A stretch of 64,000 bases of DNA. Source: Microbacterium azadirachtae (GTDB lineage Bacteria; Actinomycetota; Actinomycetes; Actinomycetales; Microbacteriaceae). Positions 61,189 to 64,000 of the stretch are shown here, in pieces. The first letter of the stretch is position 1; each line of letters opens with the position of its first letter. The translations under genes and the position numbers were made by a program. Under the pieces are notes generated by a model. That model was given only the letters and a program-made list of their open reading frames with translations. It ran no database searches and was not told the origin of the DNA. The stretch covers positions 62,001 to 126,000 of the forward strand of contig NZ_JYIX01000039.1 in NCBI RefSeq assembly GCF_000956505.1. The letters are read 5' to 3'.

Positions 61189-62451
61189 ATGGTGCAGCGA
61201 CAGCTCCCCAACCCCGCCGAGATCTTCGACCTGATGAAGTTCAAGGCCCCTGAGCTCGACGGCACGAAGCGCCGCCTCGAAGGCGCACTGACGATCTCGG
61301 ATCTGCGCACGATCGCGAAGCGTCGCACGCCCAAGGCTGCCTTCGACTACACCGATGGTGCGGCCGAGGGCGAGCTGTCGCTGGCGCGCGCCCGCCAGGC
61401 GTTCGAGGACGTCGAGTTCCACCCCGGGATCCTCGCGCCGGCGCCCGAGCTCGACACCTCCACCACGATCCTGGGCGGACAGAGTGCGCTGCCGTTCGGG
61501 ATCGCGCCGACCGGATTCACGCGTCTCATGCAGACGGAGGGCGAGTTCGCCGGCGCCGGCGCCGCAGCCGCCGCGGGGATCCCCTTCACGCTGTCCACGC
61601 TCGGGACGACCTCGATCGAGGACGTGAAGAAGACCAACCCCGCAGGGCGCAACTGGTTCCAGCTGTACGTCATGCGCGACCGGGAGATCTCCTACGGCCT
61701 CACCCGTCGCGCGGCCGAGGCCGGCTTCGACACGCTCATGTTCACGGTCGACACCCCGGTCGCCGGCGCCCGCCTGCGCGACAAGCGCAACGGCTTCTCG
61801 ATCCCGCCGCAGCTCACGCTCGGCACGATCATCAACGCGATTCCGCGGCCGTGGTGGTGGATCGACTTCCTGACCACCCCGAAGCTCGAGTTCGCATCGC
61901 TGTCGACGACGGGCGGCACGGTCGGGGAGCTGCTCGACGCGGCGATGGATCCCACGATCAGCTACGACGACCTCGAGGTGATCCGGGGCATCTGGCCGGG
62001 CAAGCTCCTCGTCAAGGGCGTGCAGACCGTCGAAGACGCGCTGCGGCTGAAGGACACGCACGGCGTGGACGGCGTGGTGCTCTCCAACCACGGCGGTCGC
62101 CAGCTCGATCGCGCGCCCATTCCGTTCCACCTGCTGCCGCAGGTGCGCAAGGCCGTCGGCGACGACTTCACCGTCATGGTCGACACCGGCATCATGAACG
62201 GGGCCGACATCGTGGCCGCCGTCGCGCTCGGCGCCGACTTCACCCTCATCGGCCGCGCCTACCTCTACGGCCTCATGGCCGGCGGGCGTCGCGGCGTCGA
62301 CCGCACGATCGCGATCCTGCGCAGCGAGATCGAGCGCACCATGCGCCTGCTCGGCGTCTCCTCGCTCGCCGAGCTGGAGCCCCGCCACGTCACGCAGCTC
62401 ACCCGCATGGTGCCCGTGGCGCCGGGAGCGGCGGCGATCGCAGCGCGATGA
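61189..62451 (+). CDS. lldD: L-lactate dehydrogenase, FMN-dependent
   Basis: A 420-residue alpha-hydroxy-acid dehydrogenase that oxidises L-lactate to pyruvate, feeding the quinone pool. Features are [19 protein letters not shown] near the start, [22 protein letters not shown] and the catalytic His in [11 protein letters not shown], then [22 protein letters not shown] possible other substrate (glycolate, mandelate) cannot be excluded, but the regulator supports lactate. The ATG at 61189 with GGAAGG upstream is preferred over in-frame starts inside lldR. Confidence 0.9.
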   Translation: MVQRQLPNPAEIFDLMKFKAPELDGTKRRLEGALTISDLRTIAKRRTPKAAFDYTDGAAEGELSLARARQAFEDVEFHPGILAPAPELDTSTTILGGQSALPFGIAPTGFTRLMQTEGEFAGAGAAAAAGIPFTLSTLGTTSIEDVKKTNPAGRNWFQLYVMRDREISYGLTRRAAEAGFDTLMFTVDTPVAGARLRDKRNGFSIPPQLTLGTIINAIPRPWWWIDFLTTPKLEFASLSTTGGTVGELLDAAMDPTISYDDLEVIRGIWPGKLLVKGVQTVEDALRLKDTHGVDGVVLSNHGGRQLDRAPIPFHLLPQVRKAVGDDFTVMVDTGIMNGADIVAAVALGADFTLIGRAYLYGLMAGGRRGVDRTIAILRSEIERTMRLLGVSSLAELEPRHVTQLTRMVPVAPGAAAIAAR

Positions 62452-62453
62452 CT

Positions 62454-62498
62454 CCTGGCGCCTCGGGCGCGCTCCTGTCGCCGTCCTGAGGCGCCAGG
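62454..62498 (+). terminator. Hairpin after lldD
   Basis: CCTGGCGCCTC pairs with GAGGCGCCAGG around a 23-base loop after the lldD stop. Confidence 0.6.
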
Positions 62499-62552
62499 GG
62501 CGTCCGAGGCGTCGGAGGTCAGACGGAGCGCGTCAGTGTGCTTGCGGCGGAC

Positions 62553-63338
62553 TCAGAGCGCGTGCGGGGTCGCCGGAGCGGCCGCCAGCGCGGGCAGCAG
62601 GGCGTCCAAGTGGTCCGCGGTGTCCTCCCAGCCGTCCACGGCGACGCAGGGCACGCCGAGGGCCTTGACGGGGTAGTCGTTGCCGCCCTCGTCGAGGCGG
62701 TCGCCGTAGAAGAGCATCTCCTCGAAGGGGATGCCCGTGCGCTCGGCGAGCTCGGTCATGCCGTAGGCCTTGTCGATGCCGGCGCGCGTGATGTCGATCG
62801 AGGTGGATCCGCCGGAGCGGACCTCCAGATCGGGCACACGCGGTGCGACCGCGTCACGGAGAGCGGCGCGGCGGGATCCGTCGGGGTCCCAGGCCTTCTT
62901 CGCATCGTGGGGCGCCTTCTGGCCGAGGGCGGAGAACGTGATCTGCGAGCCGCGGTCCTCGAGGATCGGCCCCCAGGTCTCGCTCTCCCAGAGTCCGAGG
63001 CGGCGTGCCTCCTCTTCGAGGGCGCTGAGGGCGGCGGTCTTCTGCCGATCGCTGAGGTCGCGGGCGTAGACGAGGGAGAAGCCGGATCCGTCGTGGCGGA
63101 GGTAGCGCGTGCCGCAGGTCGGCAGCAGGTGGATGCGCTGGAGGAGCTCCGCATCGGCGTCGCCGAGCCGGGCGATGACCTGCGTGCGGAACTGCTCTTC
63201 ATTGCCGCCGGAGATGATGGCGACCTCGACGCGGCGGGCGAGGGCGAGGAGGAGCTCGGCGATGCGGGGATCGATCGCGGCCTTGGAGGGGGCGAGGGTG
63301 TCGTCGAGGTCGAAGGCGACCAGGCGGGGCGTCGTCAT
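62553..63338 (-). CDS. HAD-IIB hydrolase, phosphomannomutase-like
   Basis: A 261-residue phosphatase/mutase fold. Motif I is VAFDLDDTLAPSK with nucleophile Asp. The C2 cap region includes GSQITFSALGQKAP, and motif IV is MLFYGDRLDEGGNDYP. The segment ISGGNEEQFRTQV and the SGGSTSIDITRAG region resemble eukaryotic-type phosphomannomutases and Cof phosphatases. The precise reaction is not determined. The ATG at 63338 has a TACGCT box 9 bases upstream. Convergent with lldD. Confidence 0.85.
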   Translation of the reverse strand: MTTPRLVAFDLDDTLAPSKAAIDPRIAELLLALARRVEVAIISGGNEEQFRTQVIARLGDADAELLQRIHLLPTCGTRYLRHDGSGFSLVYARDLSDRQKTAALSALEEEARRLGLWESETWGPILEDRGSQITFSALGQKAPHDAKKAWDPDGSRRAALRDAVAPRVPDLEVRSGGSTSIDITRAGIDKAYGMTELAERTGIPFEEMLFYGDRLDEGGNDYPVKALGVPCVAVDGWEDTADHLDALLPALAAAPATPHAL

Positions 63339-63347
63339 AGCGATTCC

Positions 63348-63353
63348 AGCGTA
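63348..63353 (-). promoter_or_regulatory. -10 box (TACGCT) of the HAD gene
   Basis: TACGCT on the minus strand, 9 bases before the ATG at 63338. Confidence 0.45.
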
Positions 63354-63404
63354 GAGGATCGGGGTGTGAAGGGTCCTGGAGACGTATCGGCAGTACCGCG
63401 GCAA

Positions 63405-63442
63405 CGAGAAAGGGACCGACCTAGTGGTCGGTCCCTTTCTCG
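63405..63442. terminator. Hairpin next to a tRNA 3'-end-like remnant
   Basis: A perfect 16-bp stem (63405-63420 and 63427-63442) is followed by TGGTCGGGGTG at 63446-63456. This is the same order as the real tRNA-Pro terminator and 3' end 134 bases away, suggesting a duplicated remnant. Confidence 0.7.
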
Positions 63443-63537
63443 TGCTGGTCGGGGTGCATCCCCAGCCGCTCCTCCACACGTCGCATTCGCGACGCGCGGA
63501 GCCTCTGCGCTGGGGGCCCCGCCCGACATCACGAAAC

Positions 63538-63579
63538 AACGCCAGAGGGACCGACCCTGCGGGCCGGTCCCTCTGGCGT

Positions 63580-63580
<1 letters not shown>
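63538..63580 (-). terminator. Terminator of tRNA-Pro
   Basis: A 16-bp stem with TTGTTT after it on the minus strand, directly 3' of the tRNA. Confidence 0.8.
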
Positions 63581-63656
<76 letters not shown>

Positions 63657-63740
63657 TGGCAACCGTTCAAGTCTATACGGAGACGAGCCGAGGGGCGAAT
63701 CGAGGCGGAACCCGCGCGTGGCGCGGAGGCGGCGAGACCG

Positions 63741-64000
63741 TCAGGTCCGGGGCAGCAGCGTCAGCAGGGTCGCTTCGGGGCGGCACGCGAAGCGGACCGG
63801 CGCGTAGATCGAGTGGCCGCAGCCGGCGCTCACGTTCAGTGGCACGGTGCGGCCGGCGTGAGACCAGGTGCTGAGGCCCTTCGCCTGCTTCAGGGGGATG
63901 TCGCAGTTGGCGACGATCGCGCCGAAGCCCGGGATGCACACCTGGCCGCCGTGCGTGTGGCCGCCCAGGATCGCGTCCGCGCCCAGATCGGTGAACGAGT
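63741..64000 (-). CDS. Metallophosphoesterase, C-terminal part (5' end outside window)
   Basis: 86 codons are visible on the minus strand and run off the window edge. The metal-binding motif [16 protein letters not shown] is typical of the calcineurin-like YkuE/YaeI branch of metallophosphoesterases, followed by [17 protein letters not shown] and a terminal LLTLLPRT strand. The upstream half with the other metal ligands is missing from the window. Stop at 63741, just after tRNA-Pro. Confidence 0.85.
   Translation of the reverse strand, partial: SFTDLGADAILGGHTHGGQVCIPGFGAIVANCDIPLKQAKGLSTWSHAGRTVPLNVSAGCGHSIYAPVRFACRPEATLLTLLPRT

Overview
The window is about 70% GC with dense, mostly short-spaced genes. 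It looks like a chromosomal segment of a Gram-positive actinomycete, most likely Microbacteriaceae (Microbacterium-like). This is inferred from gene content: a small 4.5S-type SRP RNA, a 13E12/DUF222-HNH protein, SipW-type exported proteins, an ECF42 sigma factor with a DGPF/YCII partner, malate:quinone oxidoreductase and many apparently leaderless genes. No replication origin, CRISPR array, insertion sequence or prophage was seen.

Layout. 0-5.7 kb: DUF3817-guaA, an AlkD-like repair protein, the YCII/ECF42 pair and a BI-1 membrane protein. 5.7-12.6 kb: a phosphodiesterase, an ABC exporter, PcrA helicase and an SseB-like protein. 12.7-15.9 kb: a SipW-type secretion cluster with three exported proteins, a dedicated signal peptidase and an LPXTG-like wall protein, behind three 11-bp direct repeats. 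15.9-18 kb: two orphan accessory genes (YqaJ-like nuclease and AbiEi-like protein), the second flanked by 85-bp direct repeats. 18-19.3 kb: rplJ-rplL with a leader terminator. 19.3-24.4 kb: LacI regulator and a sugar ABC importer lacking its ATPase. 25.8-30.8 kb: a TetR-controlled divergent module (GH3, TetR / MFS, tyrosine phosphatase) bracketed by an 86-bp palindromic repeat. 30.9-37.3 kb: tRNA-Ser, LssY_C protein, trhO, DedA and a helicase gene broken by an in-frame TGA. 37.4-42 kb: MoxR-DUF58-transglutaminase operon. 42.1-48.5 kb: SRP RNA, HNH protein, and beta-phosphoglucomutase/GH65 phosphorylase operon. 48.6-53 kb: dnaX-recR and membrane proteins. 53.2-58.1 kb: two-component system, a repeat-filled 505-bp gap, and lysC then asd. 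58.2-64 kb: mqo-tdk, an LldR-like regulator with lldD, a HAD phosphatase, tRNA-Pro and the end of a metallophosphoesterase gene.

Three loci concern carbohydrate use and each has its own control: a LacI-type operator pair at the ABC importer, paired TAGT-N4-ACTA palindromes at the GH3/MFS module, and a disaccharide phosphorylase coupled to beta-phosphoglucomutase. Lactate oxidation is controlled by a GntR regulator with two identical GTGGTC-T-GACCAC sites around its promoter. Several intergenic gaps carry palindromic or REP-like repeats. The hexamer GGATCC is strikingly common throughout, including in coding sequence.
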